Origin: an uncultured Bacteroidota bacterium
Lineage (GTDB): Bacteria > Bacteroidota > Bacteroidia > Flavobacteriales > Flavobacteriaceae
Direction: 5' to 3'
DNA: 64,000 nucleotides
NCBI GenBank assembly: GCA_902554655.1
Contig: CACDPE010000001.1
Span: 124,001 to 188,000 of the forward strand
The stretch's first letter is position 1. Each line of letters starts with the position of its first letter. This document shows positions 28,021-38,179 of the stretch, piece after piece. Under the pieces are notes generated by a model, which saw only the letters and a list, made by a program, of their open reading frames with translations, had not been told where the DNA came from and searched no databases. A program made the position numbers and the translations under genes.

Positions 28021-29079
28021 TTAAACCTGATATGTAATTGCGTTAACATTCATTCCTGCTCCAACACTAGCAAATAAAATTATATCACCTTTTTCTAAAT
28101 GATGTCCTTTAAATTTTTCATTCAAAACAATATCATATAAAGTAGGCACAGTAGCAACTGAAGAATTTCCTAAAACATCAACACTTATTGGCATAATATT
28201 AGGGGGAATTTCCATGTCGAATAATTTATAAAAGTATTTTAAAACAGCTTCATCTAGTTTTTCATTTGCTTGGTGTAAAAATATTTTTTTTATCTCATAA
28301 ATTTTTTTCCCACTATCTTCTAAACATTCTTTTAATGCATTAGGTATTGTAGAAATAGCAAATTCATACACCTTTCTACCATTCATTTTAATATGTTTAA
28401 CATTAGATTTTGATTCAGGATTATAAGACCTGTCAGCAAAAAGATACAGGGCTTCTTTTCCTGCGTATGTAACAGTTTTGTGTGATAAAATACCACCATT
28501 TTCTGTACTTTTTTCTATTATTGATGCGCCAGCTCCATCAGCAAAAATCATTGAGTCTCTATCGTTTGAATCAACTGTTCTTGAAAGAGTGTCAGCACCA
28601 ATGACTAAGCATTTTTTTGCCATACCAGACTTAATATATGCAGATGATTGAATTACACCTTCAACCCATCCTGGGCAGCCAAAAATTAAATCATATGCTA
28701 CGCAATTTGGATTTTCAATACCCAACTTATGCTTAACAAGTGATGCTACAGATGGAAGAGCAATATAATTATTGGAATCAGCTTCAATTTCACCAAAATT
28801 GTGTGCAACAATAATATAATCTAAAGTTTCCTTATCAATATTTGCTGATTTAATAGAATTTTCCGCAGCGAATGTAGCTAAGTCAGAAGTGTTATGATTT
28901 TCATCTGCATATCTTCTTTCAATAATTCCCGTAATAGCTTGAAATTTATCAATTATTTCTTGATTCGAATTAGCATAAGAATTTCCGTCCTTATCAAAAA
29001 AATTCTTGTTTAAGAATTCATTATTCTTAATGATATTTTTTGGAATGTAGGAACCTGTCCCAGTGATTTTAATGGACAT
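28021..29079 (-). CDS. 3-oxoacyl-ACP synthase III family protein
   Basis: YDLIFGCPGWVEGV active-site Cys region, FLHQANEKLDEAV, VLGNSSVATVPTLYD. Confidence 0.88.
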   Translation of the reverse strand: MSIKITGTGSYIPKNIIKNNEFLNKNFFDKDGNSYANSNQEIIDKFQAITGIIERRYADENHNTSDLATFAAENSIKSANIDKETLDYIIVAHNFGEIEADSNNYIALPSVASLVKHKLGIENPNCVAYDLIFGCPGWVEGVIQSSAYIKSGMAKKCLVIGADTLSRTVDSNDRDSMIFADGAGASIIEKSTENGGILSHKTVTYAGKEALYLFADRSYNPESKSNVKHIKMNGRKVYEFAISTIPNALKECLEDSGKKIYEIKKIFLHQANEKLDEAVLKYFYKLFDMEIPPNIMPISVDVLGNSSVATVPTLYDIVLNEKFKGHHLEKGDIILFASVGAGMNVNAITYQV

Positions 29080-29108
29080 AAGTAAATTTTAGTAAAAGTA
29101 TGAATTAA

Positions 29109-31946
29109 TTAGCTTTCAATATAATTTTCTATTGGGGAACAAGTACAAATCAAATTTCTATCTCCAAAAGCTTCGTCAATTCTTGTTACTGAAGGCCAAA
29201 ATTTGTTTTCTCTTACATAATCCAAAGGGTAAGCAGCATATTCTCTAGTGTAGCTTTTTTTCCACTCATTTGATGTAATCATTTCCATGGTATGAGGTGA
29301 ATTTAATAAAACATTTTCGTCATCATCTTTTGACGAAGAAATAATTTCTGCTTTTATTGAAATCAAAGCATCACAAAATCTGTCAATTTCTGCAAGATTT
29401 TCACTTTCTGTAGGTTCAATCATCATAGTTCCGGGAACAGGAAATGAAACGGTAGGAGCATGAAATCCATAGTCAATTAATCTCTTTGCAATGTCCATTA
29501 CCCCAATATTGTGAGTATCCTTAAACTCTCTACAATCTATTATTAGTTCGTGAGCAGAAGTTCCATTTTCACCCTGATAGAGAATCTTATAATCTTTTTC
29601 AATTCTTTTTTTTATGTAATTAGCATTTAAAATCGAAATTTCTGTAGCTCTTTTTAATCCGTAAGGCCCCATCATACATATATATCCATATGAAATTAAA
29701 CAAGCCATCGCTGATCCCCAAGGAGCTGAGGAGATAGCTTTAATAGAGAAATCATTATTTTCAGATCTATCAACATTTGGTAAAAAATTTGATAAATGTT
29801 TTGCGACACAAACAGGCCCAACTCCAGGGCCTCCTCCTCCGTGAGGAATTGCAAAGGTTTTATGCAGATTAAGATGACAAACATCAGCACCAATTAAAAA
29901 TGGGTTTGTCAAACCAACTTGAGCATTCATATTAGCACCATCCATGTAAACCTGACCTCCGTTATCATGAATAATGTTAGTAATTCTTTTAATTGATGAT
30001 TCAAATACGCCATGAGTTGATGGATAAGTTATCATCAATGCAGCTAGATTTTCAGAGTTATCTTCAGCCTTTTGTTTTAATTCTTCTTCATTTATATTTC
30101 CATACTTATCAGTTCCAACAACTATGACTTTCATCCCAGCCATTATTGCTGAGGCAGGATTAGTTCCGTGAGCAGAGGAGGGAATCAAACAAATATTTCT
30201 ATTTTCTTGTTTTATACTTTTGAAATAAGCCCTAATTAACATGAGTCCTGTATACTCGCCTTGAGCTCCAGAGTTTGGCTGTAAAGTAGTAGCATAAAAA
30301 CCCGTTATTTCGTTTAATTGCTTTTCTAATTTTAAAAGTATCTCAGTATATCCGTTAACTTGATTATTAGGTGCAAATGGGTGAATATTATTCCATTTTT
30401 TCCAACTAAGCGGAAGCATTTCAGCGGCAGCATTTAACTTCATGGTACAAGAACCTAATGAAATCATTGAGTGATTCAGAGATAAATCTTTTCTTTCAAG
30501 ACTTTTTATATATCTCATCATTGATGTTTCTGAGTGATGAGTGTTGAAAATTTTTCCATTTAAAAAGGATGATTTTCTTTTAAACTTCAACAAAGAAGAA
30601 TTTTTATTTAAAGATGAATCAAATTCAATATTTTGATCGTGTACTTTAGAAAAAATTTCAAAGATTAACTTGATATCATCTAATTCAGTAGCTTCATTAA
30701 TAGATATTGAAATTTCACTATTACTTACGTAGTTGAAATTTAATTTATTTTCAGTAGCTAACTTTTTCACTTTTTTACTATCAGCATTTACATGTAATGT
30801 ATCAAAGAACTGATTGTTCAGAGTATTTAATCCAATATTTTTTAAGTTGTTATTTAAAATATTTGCCAAATCATTTATTTTTTTTGCGATAGACTTAATT
30901 CCTTTTGGTCCATGATAAACAGCATACATTCCAGCCATAACTGCTAATAAAACTTGTGCCGTACATATGTTTGAAGTTGCTCTTTCTCTCTTAATGTGTT
31001 GTTCTCTGGTTTGTAAAGCCATTCTCAAAGCTCTGTTACCTAATCTATCTTTTGAAACTCCAATAATCCTTCCTGGTATATGTCTCTTGTAAGATGTTTT
31101 TGTTGCAAAATAACCAGCATGAGGACCACCAAATCCTAAAGGAATTCCGAATCTCTGAGATGTGCCAACAACCACTTCACAGTTTGATGATGCAGGTTCT
31201 TCAAGAACTGCTAAAGATAGAAGATCAGCACCAACTATTAACTTTACATCATTATTATGAAGTTTATTGGAAATTTTTTTTAAATCATTGATTTTTCCAT
31301 GCTTTCCAGTTAGTTGAACGTAACATCCAAAAAAACTATCATCAATTTTAACTTTTTCAATATCATCAATAATCACTTTTATTCCCAGTGGTTCAGCTCT
31401 TGTTTCAATTACATCAATTGTTTGCTGAAAAGTATCTTTAGAAACAATAAAATTTCTACAATTATTTTTTATTTTTTCTCTTGTTCTATTAGCAAAAATC
31501 ATCGTTACAGCCTCAGCTGCTGCAGTCCCCTCATCTAGTAGTGAAGCATTTGCCATTTCCATACCTGTTAAATCACAAATTACAGTTTGGTAATTTAACA
31601 AAGCCTCTAATCTTCCCTGAGCTATTTCAGCTTGATATGGTGTATATGCGGTATACCAACCTGGATTTTCTAAAATATTTCTTTGGATTACGGGAGGAAG
31701 CACAGATTCATTATAGCCTAGTCCAATAAAATTTTTAAAATGTTTATTCTTTTGGGATTGTTTAAAAATATGCTCAAGAAACTGGGATTCACTCATTTCT
31801 TTTTCAAGATCAAGAGCCTTATTAGTTCTTATGTCCTCAGGAATGGTTTTATTGATAAGTTCGTTTATATTCTTAGCTCCCAGATATTCTAGCATGTATT
31901 TTTCATCATAACTAGATATTCCAATATGTCTTTGTGAAAATTTCAT
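29109..31946 (-). CDS. gcvP: aminomethyl-transferring glycine dehydrogenase
   Basis: 945 aa; FIGLGYNESVLPPVIQRNILENPGWYTAYTPYQAEIAQGRLEALLNYQT and NLHKTFAIPHGGGGPGVGP (PLP lysine). Confidence 0.97.
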   Translation of the reverse strand: MKFSQRHIGISSYDEKYMLEYLGAKNINELINKTIPEDIRTNKALDLEKEMSESQFLEHIFKQSQKNKHFKNFIGLGYNESVLPPVIQRNILENPGWYTAYTPYQAEIAQGRLEALLNYQTVICDLTGMEMANASLLDEGTAAAEAVTMIFANRTREKIKNNCRNFIVSKDTFQQTIDVIETRAEPLGIKVIIDDIEKVKIDDSFFGCYVQLTGKHGKINDLKKISNKLHNNDVKLIVGADLLSLAVLEEPASSNCEVVVGTSQRFGIPLGFGGPHAGYFATKTSYKRHIPGRIIGVSKDRLGNRALRMALQTREQHIKRERATSNICTAQVLLAVMAGMYAVYHGPKGIKSIAKKINDLANILNNNLKNIGLNTLNNQFFDTLHVNADSKKVKKLATENKLNFNYVSNSEISISINEATELDDIKLIFEIFSKVHDQNIEFDSSLNKNSSLLKFKRKSSFLNGKIFNTHHSETSMMRYIKSLERKDLSLNHSMISLGSCTMKLNAAAEMLPLSWKKWNNIHPFAPNNQVNGYTEILLKLEKQLNEITGFYATTLQPNSGAQGEYTGLMLIRAYFKSIKQENRNICLIPSSAHGTNPASAIMAGMKVIVVGTDKYGNINEEELKQKAEDNSENLAALMITYPSTHGVFESSIKRITNIIHDNGGQVYMDGANMNAQVGLTNPFLIGADVCHLNLHKTFAIPHGGGGPGVGPVCVAKHLSNFLPNVDRSENNDFSIKAISSAPWGSAMACLISYGYICMMGPYGLKRATEISILNANYIKKRIEKDYKILYQGENGTSAHELIIDCREFKDTHNIGVMDIAKRLIDYGFHAPTVSFPVPGTMMIEPTESENLAEIDRFCDALISIKAEIISSSKDDDENVLLNSPHTMEMITSNEWKKSYTREYAAYPLDYVRENKFWPSVTRIDEAFGDRNLICTCSPIENYIES

Positions 31947-32040
31947 ATAAAGGAGTTAAAATTATTGATAAACTTCTAGTTTGGCAACATAAAAAATGAC
32001 CGATTTAAAAAAGTTTTTAACTTGTTTATTGACAATTAAA

Positions 32041-32520
32041 TTATTCTTTTAAAGTTGAATTATTTACTTTAATTTCAAGTTGTTTTTTGTACTCAATAAT
32101 TTTATCTAAAATGTTTGAGTCTGATGATCCAATTATTTCAACAGCTAAAATTCCAGCATTCTTAGCTCCATCTAGTGCTACAGTAGCAACAGGAACACCA
32201 CCTGGCATTTGTAGAATAGATAATATCGAATCCCAACCATCAATAGAATTTCTTGATTTTACAGGCACTCCTATTACGGGAAGAGGTGAATTTGAAGCAA
32301 CCATCCCAGGTAGATGAGCTGCTCCTCCAGCGCCGGCAATAATTACATTGATGCCACGTTTATGCGCATTTTTACTATAATCCATCATCTTTTCAGGTGT
32401 CCTGTGAGCAGAAACAATTTTAATTTCATAGTCTATGTTGAATTCCTTTAAAATATCTTCAGCTTCCTTCATCACAGGGTAATCTGATTTACTTCCCATT
32501 ATGATTCCAACCTTTGCCAT
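32041..32520 (-). CDS. purE: 5-(carboxyamino)imidazole ribonucleotide mutase
   Basis: VGIIMGSKSDYPVMKEA, VSAHRTPEKM, IIAGAGGAAHLPGMVAS. Confidence 0.96.
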   Translation of the reverse strand: MAKVGIIMGSKSDYPVMKEAEDILKEFNIDYEIKIVSAHRTPEKMMDYSKNAHKRGINVIIAGAGGAAHLPGMVASNSPLPVIGVPVKSRNSIDGWDSILSILQMPGGVPVATVALDGAKNAGILAVEIIGSSDSNILDKIIEYKKQLEIKVNNSTLKE

Positions 32521-32521
32521 A

Positions 32522-33673
32522 CTAGAGTGTTTTTACTTTAATTTTATTCTTAAGATAAGTTGCTTTTCTATAAGCGTCCTCAAATTTATCACAAATAATT
32601 GTTATATGCCCCATTTTTCTATTGTGTCTTGTTTTTTCTTTTCCGTAAATATGAATATGAGTATCTGCTTCGCCATATGAACTTTCAAGATTTTCATAAT
32701 ATACATTTCCGTTGAAGCCATAATCTCCAACTAAATTTAACATCACAGCAAAGTTTTTATGAGATGTCTTGCCTAGAGGTAAATTAAGAATTGATCTAAG
32801 ATGTTGTTCAAATTGTGATGTTGGACAAGCTTCTATTGAAAAATGACCACTATTATGAGGTCTGGGAGCAACTTCGTTAATTAATATTTCATCATTTTTA
32901 GTTAAAAACATTTCAACTGCTAAAAGTCCAATATTGTCAATTTTTTTAGTTGTTTCTATTGCTATTTCTTTAGCCTTGCTCTTTAATTTGTTTGATATTC
33001 TAGCTGGACTTATTACAAATTCAACTTGATTTGAGTCAGAATTAAATTCCATTTCAACAGTTTCAAAAGTCTCTATATCTCCATTTAAATTTCTGGCAAC
33101 TATTACTGCAAGCTCTTTTTTAAAAGACACAAAATCTTCAATTATCATTTCACAGTCCGGTAAATCCAAGATGTCATTCTTCGAATTAAGAATTTTAACT
33201 CCAAAACCATCATATCCAAATTTTGTTTTTTTCCATACACACGGAAAATCAATTTTTCCTTCCTTTATGTATTTTTTTAGTTCATTAATATTACTTAGAA
33301 ATTTAAACTCACTTGTTGGTAGATTATTTTCATTATAAAACTTTTTTTGTTTTGACTTGTCTTGAATTATTGATAAAGTCTCAGGTTTTGGATAAACTTT
33401 TTTTCCTGATTTCTGAAGTTGTGTTAATGCATCTACATTTATATGTTCTATCTCAAAAGTTATAATATCACACTTTTTACCAAATTCAAGAACATCATTG
33501 TAATTATTTAAATCTCCAACAATAAAATTGTTTGTTAGATTTTTACATGGTGAATTTATATTAGAGTCGAGTACGGATGTATTTAGAGACATTCTGTTCG
33601 ATTCTGATAAAATCATTTTTCCAAGTTGTCCACCCCCAATAATTCCAATATTGAGTTTATGAATTTGATTCAT
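32522..33673 (-). CDS. purK: 5-(carboxyamino)imidazole ribonucleotide synthase
   Basis: IGIIGGGQLGKMI, ATP-grasp core, NEVAPRPHNSGHFSIEACPTSQFEQHLRSILNLPLG. Confidence 0.95.
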   Translation of the reverse strand: MNQIHKLNIGIIGGGQLGKMILSESNRMSLNTSVLDSNINSPCKNLTNNFIVGDLNNYNDVLEFGKKCDIITFEIEHINVDALTQLQKSGKKVYPKPETLSIIQDKSKQKKFYNENNLPTSEFKFLSNINELKKYIKEGKIDFPCVWKKTKFGYDGFGVKILNSKNDILDLPDCEMIIEDFVSFKKELAVIVARNLNGDIETFETVEMEFNSDSNQVEFVISPARISNKLKSKAKEIAIETTKKIDNIGLLAVEMFLTKNDEILINEVAPRPHNSGHFSIEACPTSQFEQHLRSILNLPLGKTSHKNFAVMLNLVGDYGFNGNVYYENLESSYGEADTHIHIYGKEKTRHNRKMGHITIICDKFEDAYRKATYLKNKIKVKTL

Positions 33674-33678
33674 CGATG

Positions 33679-33686
33679 CAAAAATA
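33679..33686 (-). promoter_or_regulatory. candidate -7 element (TATTTTTG on minus strand) for purK
   Basis: TAnnTTTG match 5 nt upstream of the purK start codon. Confidence 0.35.
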
Positions 33687-33736
33687 CACTAATTTATATT
33701 CAAATGTCATAATTTATAAATTGGAACTTAATTGGG

Positions 33737-33744
33737 TATATTTG
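33737..33744 (+). promoter_or_regulatory. candidate -7 element (TATATTTG) for adk-obgE
   Basis: TAnnTTTG match 15 nt upstream of the adk ATG; no well-spaced -33 element. Confidence 0.4.
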
Positions 33745-33759
33745 TTTTTTTAAAATCAT

Positions 33760-34341
33760 ATGTTAAATATTATATTATTTGGAAAACCTGGTTCAGGAAA
33801 GGGTACTCAAGCATCATTGATTAAAGACAAATATTCTTTAAAACATATTTCAACAGGCGATGTTTTTAGAAAAAATATGTCAAACAATACTGATTTAGGT
33901 CTTTTAGCAAAAGGATTTATGGAAAAAGGTGAATTAGTTCCAGATAAGGTAACAGTCGATATGTTGAAAGATGAAATAAATAATTTTATGCCTTGTAATG
34001 GATTTATTTTTGACGGTTTTCCTAGAACAACATTTCAAGCAAAGGAATTAGATAGTTTATTATTAGAAAAATCTTTAAAAATTGATCTAATAATTGCTTT
34101 GGATGTTGATAATAATTCACTTATTGATAGACTTCTTACAAGAGGAAAGAGTAGTGGAAGAGCTGATGATCAAAGCGTTGAAAAAATAAATATGAGACTT
34201 CAAGAATATGATAACAAGACTAAGCCTCTAATAGAGTATTATAATGATCAAAATAAGTTTTACTCCATTAACGGTATAGGCTCACTTGAGCAAATTAAAT
34301 CAAGAATAGTAGAGGTTATTGAAGATTACAACAATGACTGA
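33760..34341 (+). CDS. adk: adenylate kinase
   Basis: [42 protein letters not shown]. Confidence 0.96.
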   Translation: MLNIILFGKPGSGKGTQASLIKDKYSLKHISTGDVFRKNMSNNTDLGLLAKGFMEKGELVPDKVTVDMLKDEINNFMPCNGFIFDGFPRTTFQAKELDSLLLEKSLKIDLIIALDVDNNSLIDRLLTRGKSSGRADDQSVEKINMRLQEYDNKTKPLIEYYNDQNKFYSINGIGSLEQIKSRIVEVIEDYNND

Positions 34342-35338
34342 TGATAATTTTGTCGATTACGTAAAAATTCATGTCAAATCTGGAAAGGGGGGAAGTGGCT
34401 CGTCTCATCTCAGAAGGGAAAAATATGTGGCAAAAGGTGGTCCTGACGGAGGAAATGGTGGACATGGAGGTAATATTAAATTTATTTCAGATAAAAACTT
34501 ATGGACACTTTATCATTTTAAATTTAAAAGACATTTCAAAGCTGAAAATGGTCATAACGGTACTAAATCTAGAAGTTCTGGAGCAAATGGTAAGGATCAA
34601 TTGATAAAGGTTCCAGTTGGTTCTATTGTAAAGGACCTAGATTCAGGTGAAATTTTATTTGAATCTATAAAAGATGGAGAAGAGAAAATTGTGGTAAAGG
34701 GAGGTAAAGGTGGTCTCGGTAATTGGAATTTTAAATCTGCAACAAACCAAACACCAAAGTATGCCCAGCCGGGCTTAGATGGTAGTGAAAAAAAATTATT
34801 AATTGAGTTAAAAGTTTTGGCTGATGTTGGTCTAGTAGGTTTTCCTAATGCTGGAAAATCCACTCTTTTGAGTGCAATAACTGATGCAAAACCTAAAATT
34901 GCAGATTATGAATTCACAACACTAAAACCTAACTTAGGAATTGTTAAGTATAGAGATTTTAATACTTTCGTTGTATCTGATATTCCAGGAATAATTGAAG
35001 GTGCTTCTGAAGGAAAAGGATTGGGTCATCATTTTCTAAGGCATATTGAAAGAAACTCTATTTTACTTTTTTTAATTTCTTGTGAATCTTCAAATGTTAT
35101 TAAAGATTATAAAACTCTTATTTCAGAATTAAAAAACTATAACGGTGAACTTTTAGATAAAGAAAAAGTTATTGTTATTTCTAAAAGTGATCTAATTTCT
35201 GAAAGTGTTTTAATTGCGATAAAGAATAAATTAACTTCAAATTTGAAAGGAATTACAACTCATTTCATATCAGCAGTAAGTAATTCAGGTATTAAAGAGC
35301 TTAAAGATTTAATTTGGAAAAAGTTAAATACCAATTAA
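34334..35338 (+). CDS. obgE: Obg family GTPase
   Basis: Gly-rich Obg fold, [46 protein letters not shown] at 34334 ([12 protein letters not shown]) preferred over TTG at 34319; overlaps adk by 8 nt. Confidence 0.95.
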   Translation: MTDDNFVDYVKIHVKSGKGGSGSSHLRREKYVAKGGPDGGNGGHGGNIKFISDKNLWTLYHFKFKRHFKAENGHNGTKSRSSGANGKDQLIKVPVGSIVKDLDSGEILFESIKDGEEKIVVKGGKGGLGNWNFKSATNQTPKYAQPGLDGSEKKLLIELKVLADVGLVGFPNAGKSTLLSAITDAKPKIADYEFTTLKPNLGIVKYRDFNTFVVSDIPGIIEGASEGKGLGHHFLRHIERNSILLFLISCESSNVIKDYKTLISELKNYNGELLDKEKVIVISKSDLISESVLIAIKNKLTSNLKGITTHFISAVSNSGIKELKDLIWKKLNTN

Positions 35339-35345
35339 AATAGTC

Positions 35346-36707
35346 ATGAAAGGTAAAGTACATTTTATAGCAGTAGGAGGTAGCGTTATGCATAATTTAG
35401 CTATTACCTTAAAACAATTAGGTTATGAAGTGTCAGGTAGTGATGATAAAATTTATGACCCTTCCAAATCTCGTCTAAAAAAACATAATCTTCTTCCTCA
35501 AAATTTAGGTTGGTTTCCAGAATTAATTGATAAAGAAATTGATTTTATTGTTCTTGGGATGCATGCTAAAAAGGACAATCCTGAACTATTAAAAGCACAA
35601 GAATTGGATTGTAAAATTTATTCTTATCCTGAACTAATTTTCGAGTTTTCAAAATCAAAAACCAGAATTATAATAGGTGGAAGCCATGGAAAAACAACAG
35701 TATCTTCGATGATTTTACATGTTCTTAATTTCTACGATATAGAAGTTGATTATTTATTAGGCGCTCAGATTGAAGGGTTTGAAAATATGGTTCATATTAC
35801 TGATGATAATGAGTTTATACTAATTGAAGGGGATGAGTATTTAAGCTCACCTATTGATAATTCCCCAAAATTTCATAAATACAATTCTAATATAGCTGTA
35901 ATTACTGGAATTGCATGGGATCATATTAATGTCTTTCCCTCTTTTGAAAATTATATTAGTCAATTTGAAAAATTTATTGAGACAATAACTGATGGTGGTG
36001 TTTTAGTATTTAATGAGCTTGATGAATTAGTATCAGATATAGTCAACAAAAGTGAGAAAACTATTAGAAAGATTGGATATGGAAAACCTGATTTTGAAAT
36101 AGTTGATGGAGTTACTTATTTAAAAACAAGTGAAGGTGATGTACCATTAAAAGTGTTCGGTGATCATAATTTATCAAATTTATCAGCTGCAAAACAGATA
36201 TGTGCATTAATGGGAGTTTTTGATGATGAATTTTTTGCAGCTATTGCGTCATTTAAAGGTGCTAGTAAAAGATTAGAGACCATTTATAGTGATAATAATA
36301 AAATTATAATTAAAGATTTTGCTCACTCTCCAAGTAAACTAAAGGCTACAATAGATGCTGTCAAAAATCAATTTTCAAATAAAAATATTATTGCCGTCTA
36401 TGAACTACACACCTACAGTAGTTTTAATCAAAAATTTATCAAAGAATATTTAAATTCAATGTCATCAGCAAATATGAAAATTGTTTATTATGATAATGAA
36501 GTATTAAAAAAAAGAGGTGAGTTTAAAATTAATGAAAAGACCATTAAAGATTCTTTTGGAAGTGATGACTTAATTGTAATCTCAAAAAAGTCTGTTTTAG
36601 AGGAGATTATGTTAAAAACTAATCTTTATAATTCAGTTTTATTAATGATGAGTTCAGGGAACTTTTCATTTATTGATATCATTTCTTTAACAAATAATAA
36701 TTATTGA
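35346..36707 (+). CDS. Mur ligase family protein, Mpl-like (UDP-N-acetylmuramate:murein peptide ligase)
   Basis: HFIAVGGSVMHNLAITLKQLGYEVSGSDD, IIGGSHGKTTVSSMI, VITGIAWDHINVFPS. Confidence 0.86.
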   Translation: MKGKVHFIAVGGSVMHNLAITLKQLGYEVSGSDDKIYDPSKSRLKKHNLLPQNLGWFPELIDKEIDFIVLGMHAKKDNPELLKAQELDCKIYSYPELIFEFSKSKTRIIIGGSHGKTTVSSMILHVLNFYDIEVDYLLGAQIEGFENMVHITDDNEFILIEGDEYLSSPIDNSPKFHKYNSNIAVITGIAWDHINVFPSFENYISQFEKFIETITDGGVLVFNELDELVSDIVNKSEKTIRKIGYGKPDFEIVDGVTYLKTSEGDVPLKVFGDHNLSNLSAAKQICALMGVFDDEFFAAIASFKGASKRLETIYSDNNKIIIKDFAHSPSKLKATIDAVKNQFSNKNIIAVYELHTYSSFNQKFIKEYLNSMSSANMKIVYYDNEVLKKRGEFKINEKTIKDSFGSDDLIVISKKSVLEEIMLKTNLYNSVLLMMSSGNFSFIDIISLTNNNY

Positions 36708-36710
36708 TAA

Positions 36711-37394
36711 ATGCATAGAATTAAAAATATTTTTTTTGATTTAGATCATACTATTTGGGATTTTGAAAAAAACTCTGCGCTCACATTTAAAAAAATCTTA
36801 AATGATTATCAATTAAAAATAAATATAGATGAGTTTTTAAAGGTTTATGTACCAATAAACTTTAAGTATTGGAAGCTTTACAGAGAAGAAAAAATAACTA
36901 AAGAGTTTTTAAGGTATCACAGATTAAAATCAGCATTTGATGAATTGTCAATTGAAATCACTGATGAAATTATCAATGGACTTGCTGAGGACTATATTAA
37001 ATATTTACCAGCAAATCATCATTTAATGCCTAATGCAATTAAAGTTTTAGATTATTTAGTTAATCGATATAATCTTTATATTATAACCAACGGATTTAAA
37101 AATGTTCAAAATCATAAAATTGAATCATCTAATATTAAAAAGTATTTTATAAAGATCTATGATTCAGAATCAATTGGTGTAAAAAAACCAAATCCAATAT
37201 TTTTTAATCATGCTCTTTCTGATTCAAATTCTGTAAAATCTGAATCTTTGATGATTGGTGATAGTTTTGAAGCTGATGTTGAAGGGGCTATGAATGTTGG
37301 TATGAATGCAATTCATTTTATTGCTCATGGAGAAGACCACCATTCAAAATGTAAAATAATACATGATCTAGATGAATTATTGAATTTTTTATAA
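36711..37394 (+). CDS. YjjG-type HAD hydrolase / noncanonical pyrimidine nucleotidase
   Basis: IFFDLDHTIWDFEKNS, ITNGFKNVQNHKIESSNIKKYF, GVKKPNPIFF, MIGDSFEADVEGA. Confidence 0.88.
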   Translation: MHRIKNIFFDLDHTIWDFEKNSALTFKKILNDYQLKINIDEFLKVYVPINFKYWKLYREEKITKEFLRYHRLKSAFDELSIEITDEIINGLAEDYIKYLPANHHLMPNAIKVLDYLVNRYNLYIITNGFKNVQNHKIESSNIKKYFIKIYDSESIGVKKPNPIFFNHALSDSNSVKSESLMIGDSFEADVEGAMNVGMNAIHFIAHGEDHHSKCKIIHDLDELLNFL

Positions 37395-37395
37395 T

Positions 37396-38103
37396 TTATC
37401 TAGATAATTCAGCTAAAATTATTCCACACGCAACAGAAACATTTAGTGAACCAATTTTTCCTTTCATTGGAATTTTCAATGTTTTATCACAAAGATTTAG
37501 AATAGATTTAGAAATTCCCTTGCCTTCAGAACCCATTATTACTGCTGTTCTATAATTAAATTTAAAATTAAAAACTGATTTTTCACTTTTCTCATCAGCA
37601 GCTATGATTTCAATTTCTTTTTCCTTTAACAAAAATATTCCATCCTTTAAATGATCTAACTTATAAATTGGTATACTAAATATAGCTCCAGATGAGGATT
37701 TGATTGTTTCACCATTGATTGGTGAACTTCCAGTTTTAGAAATAATTACACCATTTATACCAAGGCATTCTGCAGTCCTAACTATGGCACCAAAGTTTTT
37801 TGTATCAGTAACGTTATCTAGAATTAAAAATTTTGAATTCTTTTTGTCAATTGATTTTTCTAAATCATTGATCCCTAAAGTTTTTATTGGTGATATAGAT
37901 GCTACTATCCCTTGATGATTATTTTTTGAAAGTTTATTGAGCTTTTCAATTGGAACGAAAGATATTTTGATTTTTTTTTCAATAATTTTCCTTTTAATAT
38001 TATCCATATACTGATTATCTCTATCAATAAAAATTTTATCAATTTGAACTTCATTTTCAATAGCTTCAAAAACTGCTCTTTTACCAAAAATAATTTCACT
38101 CAT
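37396..38103 (-). CDS. rlmB: 23S rRNA (guanosine(2251)-2'-O)-methyltransferase RlmB-like (SpoU family)
   Basis: GKRAVFEAI, LILDNVTDTKNFGAIVRTAECLG, VIMGSEGKGIS, IPMKGKIGSLNVSVACGI. Confidence 0.92.
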   Translation of the reverse strand: MSEIIFGKRAVFEAIENEVQIDKIFIDRDNQYMDNIKRKIIEKKIKISFVPIEKLNKLSKNNHQGIVASISPIKTLGINDLEKSIDKKNSKFLILDNVTDTKNFGAIVRTAECLGINGVIISKTGSSPINGETIKSSSGAIFSIPIYKLDHLKDGIFLLKEKEIEIIAADEKSEKSVFNFKFNYRTAVIMGSEGKGISKSILNLCDKTLKIPMKGKIGSLNVSVACGIILAELSR

Positions 38104-38179
38104 AAAATATGTTTTAAGCTACAACATTAACATTTCTTTAACAATTTCTTATATTAGCCAAATTATTAAATATAAGGAA

